Assembly (NCBI GenBank): GCA_964567745.1 | Contig: CAZMNY010000002.1 | Span: 248,001 to 312,000 of the forward strand | DNA from: CAZMNY01 sp964567745 | Lineage (GTDB): Bacteria > Planctomycetota > Planctomycetia > Pirellulales > Pirellulaceae | Length of the DNA stretch: 64,000 bases | Reading direction: 5' to 3' | In this document: positions 9,029-17,030 of the stretch, one piece after another | How the letters are laid out: every line of letters begins with the position of its first letter | How positions within the stretch are numbered: position 1 is the stretch's first letter | Made by a program: the position numbers and the translations under genes | The notes under the pieces: model-generated | The model's input: only the letters and a program-made list of their open reading frames with translations | Databases searched by the model: none | Told to the model about the DNA's origin: nothing

Positions 9029-9432
9029 CGTGGTGGCTCCTGAGTGGTATTGGTCGCCAAAAATTCTACACTCGTTCGATTTACTTTGCGAATGGACGTA
9101 AAAATGCGCCTAGTGCAGCGTCAACACTAAGATTTAGGATCCCAGTGTTTGTATCGTACGCCGCCAAGTCAAGTTACGCCGAAGCCAACCCCCATTTTTC
9201 GAGTTGACGCGGCACTAGGATGTTACCGGTGTTACCCCAGGCTACGATGAGGTTGACCTTCGGCCAACAGGTGCAGTTGTCTAGCTTTGATTTCACTTGT
9301 CCTCTTTCATTCGTTTAGACCTTCTTCGTTTGAACCTTCTTCATTCCTTGTTCAATATTCGATATTCCCTTCCTTTCGTCGTATCCTGTCCATTCTTTTG
9401 TCCTTGTTTTGGACAGGACGAAAAGACGTCGA
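9029..9432. other. Intergenic region between two minus-strand genes
   Basis: About 400 bp with no credible gene. It contains the second copy of the 43-bp repeat (9234-9277). At ~9290-9420 there is a T/C-rich tract which, read on the minus strand, includes GAATATTGAACAAGGAA, a motif type I have seen as a dispersed intergenic repeat in environmental bacteria (recollection, not checked). The start of the oxidoreductase gene and its promoter must lie near 9030-9100. Confidence 0.6.
9234..9277. repeat. Dispersed ~43-bp repeat, copy 2
   Basis: Direct copy of the block at 7648-7690, in the same orientation, located upstream of the oxidoreductase gene and downstream of the kinase gene. The two copies therefore bracket the oxidoreductase gene. 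Confidence 0.8.
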
Positions 9433-11673
9433 TCAAAGCGTCGTCGTCTCGGTCTCATCGCCCCAGATTTCGGTCGGTCGGACGGCGTTTAGGAGCGCGG
9501 CGATATCGCGCACCAAAGCGCGATATGTGAGGGCCGAAACGGCGAGGCCGGCCAGTCCGGCACCGATCAAGAGCCCCGGCGCAAGCTTGTTAGTGGAGGC
9601 CACCATGACGGCGAGCGCTGAAGCCATTGGGACGCCGGCGGCGATCAGCAGGAAAGCGCCCGCGCGTCGACCAAGTCGTCGAAGTCGCAAGTCTTCATCT
9701 TGCTCGATCGAAGACGGTTCAAGCAGCGCCGCGTATAATTCGTGAACGCTCAAATAGGCCAGAGAGAAGAACGGATATGCCAAGGCAATCAGGCCACAGA
9801 CGGCAAGCGAGGTTACGAAGCCAACGTAAATCAACCTGACGTCATCCGGCGTCAGACCGTCCACGGACAGGTGAAGGGCGATCGGGTAGGCGATGCCGGC
9901 AAGCAGCCATTCGACGCCGCCTATCATTGCCGACAGTAGTGGTAATTCGATCGCGCGTTTTCTCAATCGAGCCAATTCGTCATCGGCCATTTTGACGCCG
10001 CGAATTCGTTGGCGAATGCCACGAGCCAAAGGCGCGATCAAAAATCCAAACAAGACAATCGCAGCTCCGAACGCAATGCTGTTGACGACGAGTTGGATGC
10101 GGTGGAACGGAATTTGAGCTCCAGCAATCTTGTCGATTATCTCGGTCTTGTTGAACCAATAGTTGAAGACGCCGGCCAGTGCGTGAGGGCCGAGGATGCA
10201 AAGTACTAGCACCCAGGCCGACTGCTTGCGGAAGAATGCTCGCCACTTGCTCGATAAGCCGTGCAACAAATGGCGCGATTGTGCTTGCGAGCAAAGATAG
10301 AGCTCGCGGGCCAGTTGCTCGCCGCTTTGTTGACGTTCGTCGGGATCGTTCGCCAAGCACTTTCGTAGGACTCGCGAGACGGCTCGAGTTGCATCGTCGC
10401 CAGGTGGAATCTCTGGAGGACTGCGACGGTCGGCTGCAAGTGAAGCCAGGCTTGCTGTCCACGACCCGGGCCCAGGCTGCTCGCGAAAAGGCCGATCACC
10501 GTGCAGCAGCTCCCACAACACGATGGCGAGCGAAAACAAGTCGGAGCGACCATCCAATTCCTCTGGCTGTCGATCTCGCTCCGGGTTACATGCGTCCAAT
10601 TGCTCGGGGGACATGTACGCAAGGCTTCCGCCAAAATAGGCCGTCGGCGATGCTCCGTCGAGTTTGCTGCTGAAGCTGATGTTGAAATCGGCCAACTTCG
10701 GCGAGCCGTCGGCGGCGAGCAAGATGTTTGCCGGCTTGACGTCGCGGTGAAGGATGCCTTTGCTATGGGCGAAGTGCAACGCCTGCGACAGCTGCGCACC
10801 GAGTCGGCAGACCGCTTCAGTCCAAGTGGCTCGATTGAGCCAGCGGCGCATCGTGGATTCATCGCTTGCCGCGCCAACTCGCTCCACGTTCTCGTCGATA
10901 TGACTCAGAACCGTGGTGCCCGAACGCTCACTGATCGGGATGCGGCAGGCTGTTATCTCGTGCAGCGTTCCGCCTGCAGCGAGTTGCATGTAGAGCAGTC
11001 GAACTGGAGGCGAAGCGAGCGTCCGTTGGTCGTAGACGCGTACGATTCCACGATGCTCGAGTTGGGCCAGCGTCTGCGGCTCGTCTCCTCGATCGGCCGA
11101 GACTTTGAGCGCCACAATGCGCTGCATAGAAACTTGCCGAGCCATGAAAACAGTGGCGAAAGCGCCCTGGCCAAGCTTCAGAATCAATTCGAAGTCGTCC
11201 AGCGTCTGCCCCGATTCGATTCCCTTCACAGCTCGCACAGCGCCGCTAGTCTGCGTCACCGAATCGACGTCGACATTCATCAGCCTCCGAAGGGATCCTT
11301 CGATCGAAGGAAAGCGTTGAAAATACTCCGATGGCTCGACCGTCTCGCCCGCAGCTCGGCGCAAATGAAACTCTTCGTAGACCAAATCGCAAGGCGGCGT
11401 CCGCTCCGTCGATTCGCCAACGTCGAGCTGTGGAAATGTTTGCAGGTATTCTTCCAGCGAGACGGGAACTCCACGTGCGATACGGTACTCCATGTCGACC
11501 TTGAGCAGCTCGACCAGGACTATGCCGCAAAGCGGCTCGCCCTCAGGTAAAAACCTCGCCGGGTCCGGCGGCGCCGATTCGCTGTCCCACGCCGTAATGA
11601 ACTGATCGAGTTGCTCAGCCAGCAACTCCCAGGACAAGGTGGATTCAGGAGAGTCGTTCCGGATCTCGCTCAT
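9433..11673 (-). CDS. Membrane-anchored Ser/Thr protein kinase with DFN in place of DFG
   Basis: The 746-residue protein has an N-terminal region (1-150) of planctomycete type with repeated EYLQTFPQL/EYFQRFPSI motifs, then a protein kinase domain (~160-460). Visible are the Gly loop GQGAFATVF (168-176), the ATP-anchoring Lys190 in VALK, HRDVKPANIL with Asp311, and MSPEQ in the activation segment. The magnesium-binding DFG is DFN (329-331). The C-terminal ~250 residues hold five or six hydrophobic segments, so the kinase is membrane-bound. It may sense envelope state; the substrate is unknown. The STAS gene starts divergently ~330 bp away. Confidence 0.93.
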   Translation of the reverse strand: MSEIRNDSPESTLSWELLAEQLDQFITAWDSESAPPDPARFLPEGEPLCGIVLVELLKVDMEYRIARGVPVSLEEYLQTFPQLDVGESTERTPPCDLVYEEFHLRRAAGETVEPSEYFQRFPSIEGSLRRLMNVDVDSVTQTSGAVRAVKGIESGQTLDDFELILKLGQGAFATVFMARQVSMQRIVALKVSADRGDEPQTLAQLEHRGIVRVYDQRTLASPPVRLLYMQLAAGGTLHEITACRIPISERSGTTVLSHIDENVERVGAASDESTMRRWLNRATWTEAVCRLGAQLSQALHFAHSKGILHRDVKPANILLAADGSPKLADFNISFSSKLDGASPTAYFGGSLAYMSPEQLDACNPERDRQPEELDGRSDLFSLAIVLWELLHGDRPFREQPGPGSWTASLASLAADRRSPPEIPPGDDATRAVSRVLRKCLANDPDERQQSGEQLARELYLCSQAQSRHLLHGLSSKWRAFFRKQSAWVLVLCILGPHALAGVFNYWFNKTEIIDKIAGAQIPFHRIQLVVNSIAFGAAIVLFGFLIAPLARGIRQRIRGVKMADDELARLRKRAIELPLLSAMIGGVEWLLAGIAYPIALHLSVDGLTPDDVRLIYVGFVTSLAVCGLIALAYPFFSLAYLSVHELYAALLEPSSIEQDEDLRLRRLGRRAGAFLLIAAGVPMASALAVMVASTNKLAPGLLIGAGLAGLAVSALTYRALVRDIAALLNAVRPTEIWGDETETTTL

Positions 11674-12004
11674 GAACGAAAACAGAATGGGCGTGTCGTA
11701 CTTGTGGACGGGCCATTCAATCTATCCGTTTCTTGCGACAGATTGCAGCCCGACATGCGTCCCACGAGTTGGCCCCCCGATCACTTGTCAAGCTTGGCGG
11801 TTTTCCTAGCAGTAATCGTCACCGCCTGCACGACCCCAATTCCCGCGCAGCCCAGCGATGATACCCCGAAAACTAGGCGAATAATCACTCGTACGAAGGC
11901 AATTGCAATGCCCTCGCCGCCGTGCTACCCTGTACCACTTATACGGCGGGTGTTTACGCCTAGGATCACAGGCGTTTTTCTAGATATTGATTGGGTAAGT
12001 AAAC
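11674..12004. other. Divergent intergenic region, kinase / STAS gene
   Basis: About 330 bp lie between the divergently transcribed kinase and STAS genes and should hold both promoters. No convincing -35/-10 pair, repeat or structured RNA was recognised. Confidence 0.5.
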
Positions 12005-12373
12005 ATGAGCGCTCTTCAGTCGGAAACGACCGGTGACGGCGTGTTGGTGGTTTCCTTCACGGATGCAAAGATTCTCGACGAAGCGAAAATCGCGCAAATC
12101 GGCAAGGAGTTGATGGACTTCGTCGCCCAGGCTGATCAGGGAAAAATGCTTGTCGATTTCTCCGGCGTTTCATTCATGTCGTCGGCAATGATCGGTAAGT
12201 TGGTCTTGCTACATAAACGTTGCAAGACGGCCGAAATCAACATGAAAGTTTGCAATATCTCCGACAACGTGATGGAAGTGTTCAAAATCACTCGCCTGCA
12301 CAAGGTCTTTGACATTCAAAAAGACCGCGCGAAAGCACTCGCTTCGTTTGATAAAAAGGGCTGGTTTGGCTAG
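12005..12373 (+). CDS. STAS-domain anti-sigma factor antagonist
   Basis: The 122-residue protein is a single STAS domain. The segment VDFSGVSFMSSAMIGKLVLLHKRC holds the usual phosphorylatable serine in FMSSAMIG (around residue 59-60), as in SpoIIAA and RsbV. Such proteins bind anti-sigma kinases when unphosphorylated. A SpoIIE/RsbU-type phosphatase that could dephosphorylate a protein of this class is encoded at 45275-46477, but nothing links the two directly. A good terminator follows. Confidence 0.93.
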   Translation: MSALQSETTGDGVLVVSFTDAKILDEAKIAQIGKELMDFVAQADQGKMLVDFSGVSFMSSAMIGKLVLLHKRCKTAEINMKVCNISDNVMEVFKITRLHKVFDIQKDRAKALASFDKKGWFG

Positions 12374-12432
12374 ACCAAGCAGAGGCGCCCCAAGGGTTGT
12401 TTCGACGGCCAACTCGATAGATATAGACGGCG

Positions 12433-12462
12433 CGGCGATCCGAGTCGCCGTTTTCTCTTTTT
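12433..12462 (+). terminator. Intrinsic terminator after STAS gene
   Basis: A perfect 6-bp stem (CGGCGA / TCGCCG, loop TCCGAG) is followed by TTTTCTCTTTTT, 60 bp after the STAS stop codon. Confidence 0.8.
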
Positions 12463-12624
12463 GGTCGTCACTATTCTCGTCTTCGTGAATTGGCTCGCCC
12501 CTGTGAATTGGTGTGGTGCCGTTTTCTTCAGACGCCCCTCGCTCTGGCCAAAAACGGTTAGGATACACGCCTCGCTTCGATCTACACGAACTATCGGATC
12601 TAGCTAAGCGCGGACGAGAATCCC

Positions 12625-12849
12625 ATGCCACACCGTTTGATGATTCTCCTCTTCTCGCTTATTGCGCTCCCTTGGTACTGGTCTTTTCTTCCATTGGGCT
12701 GGGCAATGATTCCCGTCGCTGGTCTGCCGATGTGGGCCTTCGTCGCTATGGCCGGTTCGTTCGGAGTTTCCGTGCACACGGCGATGGTGTTCATGAAACC
12801 GTGGGAGATTGAAGACGACGATTCGCGAGCTGAAAAGGAATCGTCGTGA
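12625..12849 (+). CDS. Small two-helix membrane protein coupled to the symporter
   Basis: The 74-residue protein has two hydrophobic segments (LMILLFSLIALPWYWSFLPL at ~5-24 and a second at ~32-57) and an acidic tail. Its TGA overlaps the GTG start of the symporter gene in the sequence GTGA, so translation is coupled. It resembles small DUF3311/YhdT-like partners of sodium:solute symporters, but this is based on size and position, not on a clear motif. An accessory or assembly role for the transporter is the best guess. Confidence 0.75.
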   Translation: MPHRLMILLFSLIALPWYWSFLPLGWAMIPVAGLPMWAFVAMAGSFGVSVHTAMVFMKPWEIEDDDSRAEKESS

Positions 12850-14351
12850 GCAAATTCGACTTTCCTTTCAGCATCGCTGAGACGCTGTTTATCGTCTGCT
12901 ACATCGGCTCGCTGGTGTTCATCGGCTGGCTGGGCATGCGCGCTCAAAAAGAGAAGACCATGAAGGACTTCTATTTGGGCGGTCGAGGCATTGGGTTTGG
13001 CGTGCTTCTGCTGACACTCTACGCCACCCAATACAGCGGCAATACTCTGTTCGGCTTTACCGGGAAAGCCTATCGCGTCGGCCTTCAGTGGCTTGTCTGC
13101 GTGCACTTCATGACGGCGATTGTGATTGTCTACACCGCGTTCGCACCAAAGCTATACAAGCTGGCCAAACAGCACACGTTCATCACTCCAAGCGATTTTC
13201 TAACTCACCGATTCCAACATCGCGGGCTGAGTAGCTTCGCGTCGGTAGTGATGATCCTGGGACTCGCAAATTACCTTCTCGCGCAACTCAAAGCGCTCGG
13301 CGAAGCGGCGACTGGCTTTCTTCCCGAGTATCCTGAGCAGTCGTACATCGGAGGCGTGATCGCGTTGGCGTTCATCATCGTCCTCTATGAATCTTTGGGA
13401 GGCTTTCGCGCGGTCGCCTGGACCGATGTGATCCAAGGCCTGGTCTTGATGTTTGGCTTCGGAATTCTCGTCTGGCTCGTCTTCAAGCAATTCGGAAACC
13501 TCGGCGATGCGATCAGTATTCTTGAAAGCCGGCCCGGCGGAAAGGCCATGATCGAACCGCCGCGTGGAGGTCAGATTGCCGAGTGGTTTAGTTGGGTCCT
13601 CATCGTTGGGCTCGGAGGTGCCCTCTACCCCCAAGCGATTCAGCGAATCTACGCCGCCAAGTCAGCCCCAACCCTGAGAAAGAGCCTGGCGGTCATGTCG
13701 TTCCTTCCGCTGACGACAACGCTGATTGCCGTCGTGTTTGGAGTGATGGCGGCAGCCCATGTGCAACTAGAGGGATCCAGCGATAGCGTGCTGACGACTG
13801 TCTGCCGAGAAGTCCAACAGCAATCCGCCGGAGCTCGCTGGCTTGTTGTTGTGCTGTTTGCTGGAGTACTAGCGGCGCTGATGTCGACCGCCGATTCGGT
13901 CCTGCTCTCCATCTCATCGATGTTCACGAAAGACCTCTATGCCGGCGTATTTTCGCCACAAGCCAACCAGCGCCAGCTGACTCTCGTGGGAAAATCGTGC
14001 TCTTGGATCGTAATCGTGGCCATGACGCTCGCTGCCATCCTCTTGCGAAACACGTCGCTGGTCGCGATTCTCAAAATCAAATTTGAACTGCTGGTCCAAC
14101 TGGCACCCGCCTTCGTCATCGGAATCCACTGGCGCCGGATGAACTCGAATTGGACCTTTGCCGGTATGGTCGTTGGCGTCGTCGTTGCCTTGCTTATTAC
14201 GCTTTTGGTCAACGTAGGCGGAACCGGAAACATCCTCGGCATTCACGCCGGCCTCTACGGGCTCGCGGCCAACCTGATGGTTTCGCTAGGCGGATCGATG
14301 CTCAAGCCGGATCCGGGCGAACCAACGACCCAAGACGTCACACCGCACTGA
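12846..14351 (+). CDS. Sodium:solute symporter (SSS family)
   Basis: The 501-residue inner-membrane protein has about 13 hydrophobic segments and SSS landmarks: DFYLGGRGIGFGVLLLTLYATQYSG near residue 40-65, GGFRAVAWTDVIQGLVLM near 180, and LAALMSTADSVLLSISSMFTKDLY near 340. It imports a small solute with Na+. The overall layout is closest to the PanF/proline-type branch, but the substrate cannot be read from the sequence. The start is GTG, overlapping the small upstream gene by 4 bases. Confidence 0.92.
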   Translation: MSKFDFPFSIAETLFIVCYIGSLVFIGWLGMRAQKEKTMKDFYLGGRGIGFGVLLLTLYATQYSGNTLFGFTGKAYRVGLQWLVCVHFMTAIVIVYTAFAPKLYKLAKQHTFITPSDFLTHRFQHRGLSSFASVVMILGLANYLLAQLKALGEAATGFLPEYPEQSYIGGVIALAFIIVLYESLGGFRAVAWTDVIQGLVLMFGFGILVWLVFKQFGNLGDAISILESRPGGKAMIEPPRGGQIAEWFSWVLIVGLGGALYPQAIQRIYAAKSAPTLRKSLAVMSFLPLTTTLIAVVFGVMAAAHVQLEGSSDSVLTTVCREVQQQSAGARWLVVVLFAGVLAALMSTADSVLLSISSMFTKDLYAGVFSPQANQRQLTLVGKSCSWIVIVAMTLAAILLRNTSLVAILKIKFELLVQLAPAFVIGIHWRRMNSNWTFAGMVVGVVVALLITLLVNVGGTGNILGIHAGLYGLAANLMVSLGGSMLKPDPGEPTTQDVTPH

Positions 14352-14373
14352 CGGGGCGAAGATTGAGCTCAAG

Positions 14374-15357
14374 CTAAACGGCTGAGCCAGCGAAGCAGCG
14401 ACCCTGAAAAGAATCGCGACGTTCCAATTCGGCTTCGATTTGACGCAACACATTGGGCTTGTCGAGACACCATTCGGGTCCGACAAGATAGTCCGGCGGC
14501 GCGTCGCCGCTGATTCGCTCGACAATCATGCTGGGCGGCAACAGTTCTAGAAAGTCGACGATGACGCTGACGTAGTCGTCCAAACTGATCAACTCGGCCT
14601 CGCCCGACTCGACTTGCTCAGCCAATTCAGTGTTCTTAACCGCATACAAGTTGTGAATCTTCACAGAATCGATGCCGAGCCGAGCTACCTCGCGGGCGGT
14701 ATCCAACATGTCCTCACGAGTTTCACCGGGTAGCCCGAGCATGACGTGGGCGCAAATCTCGAACCCACGTCCTTGACTTCGCTCGATCGCGTCAAGAAAC
14801 GCATCGTGATGATGCCCGCGATTCATCCAATCCAACGACCGGTTGTGCATCGACTCCAGCCCGTATTCGACCGACAAATAGGTTTGCTCGCCAATCGACT
14901 GGAGTAAATCAAGTACGTCGTTCGGCACGCAATCAGGCCGAGTGCCGATGGCCATCGCCACAACCTTCGGGTGCTCGAGCGCCTGCTCATAAAGGGGCCG
15001 AAGCTTCTCGACCGGAGCGTAGGTGTTGGTGGCGGGCTGAAAGTACGCAGTGAAATGGTCGACCGTATAACGCAGTTTCAGACGCCGGATGCCCTCATCA
15101 ATCTGAGCTCGTATTTCACGTCGCGGGATCCGGCGGCTAGGGCTGAAACTCCGGTTGTCACAAAAGGTGCATCCTCCGATCGCCACGGTGCCGTCGACAT
15201 TCGGGCATGTAAACCCGGCGTCAATGCTCACTTTCTGCACCCGAAAGCCAAATCGTTGACGCAAATGGAAGTTGTAAGAATAATACCGTAGGCCGGAATC
15301 ACGCCACAGCGGGGAAGCTAACCCCCTGTCAGTGTTGTTGTTTGTTGACCCCATCAT
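14374..15357 (-). CDS. Radical SAM protein, TIGR01212/YtqA family
   Basis: The product (327 residues) has the spaced iron-sulfur motif CPNVDGTVAIGGCTFC (C-x10-C-x2-C), characteristic of the TIGR01212/YtqA radical SAM family, and the conserved start RYYSYNFHLRQRFGFRVQKVSIDAGFTCPN. Later motifs include AIGTRPDC, LSVEYGLESMHN and HVMLGLPGET. The frame is open further upstream, but that would overlap the FHA gene, so the ATG at 15357 is chosen. Function is undefined; some relatives are annotated as tRNA-modifying or Elp3-like enzymes. Confidence 0.92.
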   Translation of the reverse strand: MMGSTNNNTDRGLASPLWRDSGLRYYSYNFHLRQRFGFRVQKVSIDAGFTCPNVDGTVAIGGCTFCDNRSFSPSRRIPRREIRAQIDEGIRRLKLRYTVDHFTAYFQPATNTYAPVEKLRPLYEQALEHPKVVAMAIGTRPDCVPNDVLDLLQSIGEQTYLSVEYGLESMHNRSLDWMNRGHHHDAFLDAIERSQGRGFEICAHVMLGLPGETREDMLDTAREVARLGIDSVKIHNLYAVKNTELAEQVESGEAELISLDDYVSVIVDFLELLPPSMIVERISGDAPPDYLVGPEWCLDKPNVLRQIEAELERRDSFQGRCFAGSAV

Positions 15358-15570
15358 GGTGCTTGCGTAAACTGGATGTCGTAGGGGGAAATGGGCGTTC
15401 GTCCCAACATCCTTGCGGGGCGAATTCTGAGATTGGGCGATTGAATCAGACCAAGCCGAGATCGAGCCAACGACAGGGCGTACAAAACTTGAGCAGCGGC
15501 CTGGAGAAGCGGGATCCTGCGTCCGCAGCATCTTAGATCGTAATCCACTGGACGACAAGGACTTCCGTTG

Positions 15571-16071
15571 ATGATGGGTGAATTGGTTCCCGAGGGTGGC
15601 GGTGACAAGATACCGCTCCTCAAAGAGAGACTGCTCGTTGGACGGCGCGAAAGCTGCGATATCGTCCTGCGGTTCTCCAACGTGTCCGCCCATCACTGTC
15701 AACTTTTTGTCGAAAGCGGGTATTGGTTCATTAAGGACCTGAAGAGCCGCAACGGAACGAAAGTTAACGGCAAGCAAGTTGCTCGGAAACGCATCGACCC
15801 CGGCGACACCGTAGCCGTCGCGAAACACACCTACAAAATGGTCTATGATCCGCTCAATTTAGGTGCCAACGGACCACCTCCGCCGGATGAAGAGACGATT
15901 TCGTCTATCCTCGGCCACTCGCTGCTCGATCGAGCTGGATTGAAGCGGCGTTCGCGGGGCGATTCAACATCGCGACGACCTGCCGGGCGAAAGAAGACAT
16001 CATCAGGTGCCGATCGCTACGACCTGCTCGACGACGAGCCCGGTAATCCGGACCGCAACAAACCGGCGTAG
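15571..16071 (+). CDS. FHA-domain protein
   Basis: The ~166-residue protein has an FHA domain in its first 100 residues, with the signature phosphothreonine-binding motifs GRRESCDIVL, SNVSAHHCQLF, and LKSRNGTKVNGK. The C-terminal 70 residues are basic and Ser/Arg-rich. FHA domains bind phosphothreonine peptides, so it may read out a Ser/Thr kinase such as the one at 9433-11673. This is inference. ATG at 15571 follows AAGGA; a TTG just upstream is an alternative start. Confidence 0.92.
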   Translation: MMGELVPEGGGDKIPLLKERLLVGRRESCDIVLRFSNVSAHHCQLFVESGYWFIKDLKSRNGTKVNGKQVARKRIDPGDTVAVAKHTYKMVYDPLNLGANGPPPPDEETISSILGHSLLDRAGLKRRSRGDSTSRRPAGRKKTSSGADRYDLLDDEPGNPDRNKPA

Positions 16072-16287
16072 CGCGAGGTGTGAGTCAACAAACCGAGTGT
16101 TGATTTGCGGTGATTGTCGCTCTAGATTGCTCCGTCGAATAGCCGGGCTCCAATAGTTGGGCTCGATTTGCGCGCGTTGACATTCGCAGTTCCGCGCGGT
16201 GCGGCGTTTCGAAACGTGACACGAAAAAAAGGGCAACCGAAATTGGCGATTCAGCGCCGCGCCGCTGAGGCCCATTGTCAGCGCCGA

Positions 16288-16614
16288 CTAGCCGGTCACG
16301 TTTGCGTCGAACACGCGGACCTTGGCCCAGCTCTCCTTATTGGTCGCGATGAAGGTCAGGTGCCGTTCGGACACTTGATAGACGTCATGATCGGCTCGCG
16401 ACGCGAAGACCAACTGGAGAGCGACGTGAAAATCTCGGTCGTTCACTTCGCGATCAAGGTCTGTCACCAAGGGTCCGGCGGCAAATAACACCGTACCTGG
16501 GTGGCCGCTCAAGTGTTCCATGCAACTCGCGATCAGTCCCTCGACGTTCTCCGCCGTCGGCTCTTTGAGCGTGAAATAGACCATGTGGCCGAGCATTGTG
16601 GGTTCAGCAGTCAT
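16288..16614 (-). CDS. Dabb (stress-responsive A/B barrel) domain protein
   Basis: The product of ~108 residues starts at an internal ATG (MTAEPTMLGHMVYFTLKEPT) and contains HPGTVLFAAGPLV and DRDFHVALQLVFASRADHDVYQVSERH, the ferredoxin-like Dabb fold. Most bacterial members have no assigned activity; some are dimeric stress proteins. The upstream in-frame extension runs through a structured terminator-like element and is not credible coding sequence. Confidence 0.87.
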   Translation of the reverse strand: MTAEPTMLGHMVYFTLKEPTAENVEGLIASCMEHLSGHPGTVLFAAGPLVTDLDREVNDRDFHVALQLVFASRADHDVYQVSERHLTFIATNKESWAKVRVFDANVTG

Positions 16615-16669
16615 AGAACAATCCTTTGTGTTTTCGTCGGCTATGGATCGCCGATGGGGGGGAAGCAAG

Positions 16670-16708
16670 AAAAACGCCCGGCGCGTTGTGAGGAAGAACG
16701 CGCCGGGC
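16670..16708 (-). terminator. Strong hairpin terminator upstream of the Dabb gene
   Basis: A perfect 12-bp GC-rich stem (GCCCGGCGCGTT / AACGCGCCGGGC, 9-nt loop) is followed on the minus strand by GTTTTTCTT. It lies 56 bp before the Dabb start codon, and no protein gene ends just upstream of it. Confidence 0.8.
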
Positions 16709-16767
16709 TTGGGCTGCGATCCCGCAGCCGACTCGCTAGATCGAGCTTTGGGCAAGAACGGCTAGCG
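16670..16767 (-). ncRNA. Candidate structured leader or small RNA
   Basis: Read on the minus strand, three hairpins occur in a row: CGCTAG...CTAGCG (16734-16767), GGCTGCG-GGAT-CGCAGCC (16712-16729), and the 12-bp terminator stem (16676-16708) with its U tract. Such an arrangement fits a transcription attenuator in the leader of the Dabb gene or a short stable RNA ending at the terminator. No known riboswitch class was recognised. Promoter position is unknown, perhaps near 16790, where GATAAT occurs on the minus strand. Confidence 0.45.
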
Positions 16768-17030
16768 GAGTGACTTGTAGATCCTATTAGATTATCCCAA
16801 CGGGCGATACAAGAAACACTGTTTTTCCGAAAAACACCCAAATCGGGGGTTTTCGGGGACGATTCAGGCTGTTCGGCCTCAGTCAGTAAAGTCCTGACTC
16901 GATCACCCGCCGTTGGGCATCGAGCGTTCGATAAACATCGGCCGGCGATTCAATACAATGAGAACATGCGCGGCGTGACGTGACTAACGTCGCTGCGTCC
17001 GGCATCAACACGAACAACGATGAGATTCAC

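Noticed and set aside
10501..11550. 349-codon open frame on the + strand opposite the Ser/Thr kinase
   Set aside because: It is the complement of a well-supported kinase gene with all catalytic motifs and shows no domain; GC-rich codons on one strand keep the other open.
16615..16755. N-terminal extension of the Dabb protein
   Set aside because: The extension is encoded by the terminator and hairpin region and has no resemblance to the family; the internal ATG fits the domain start.
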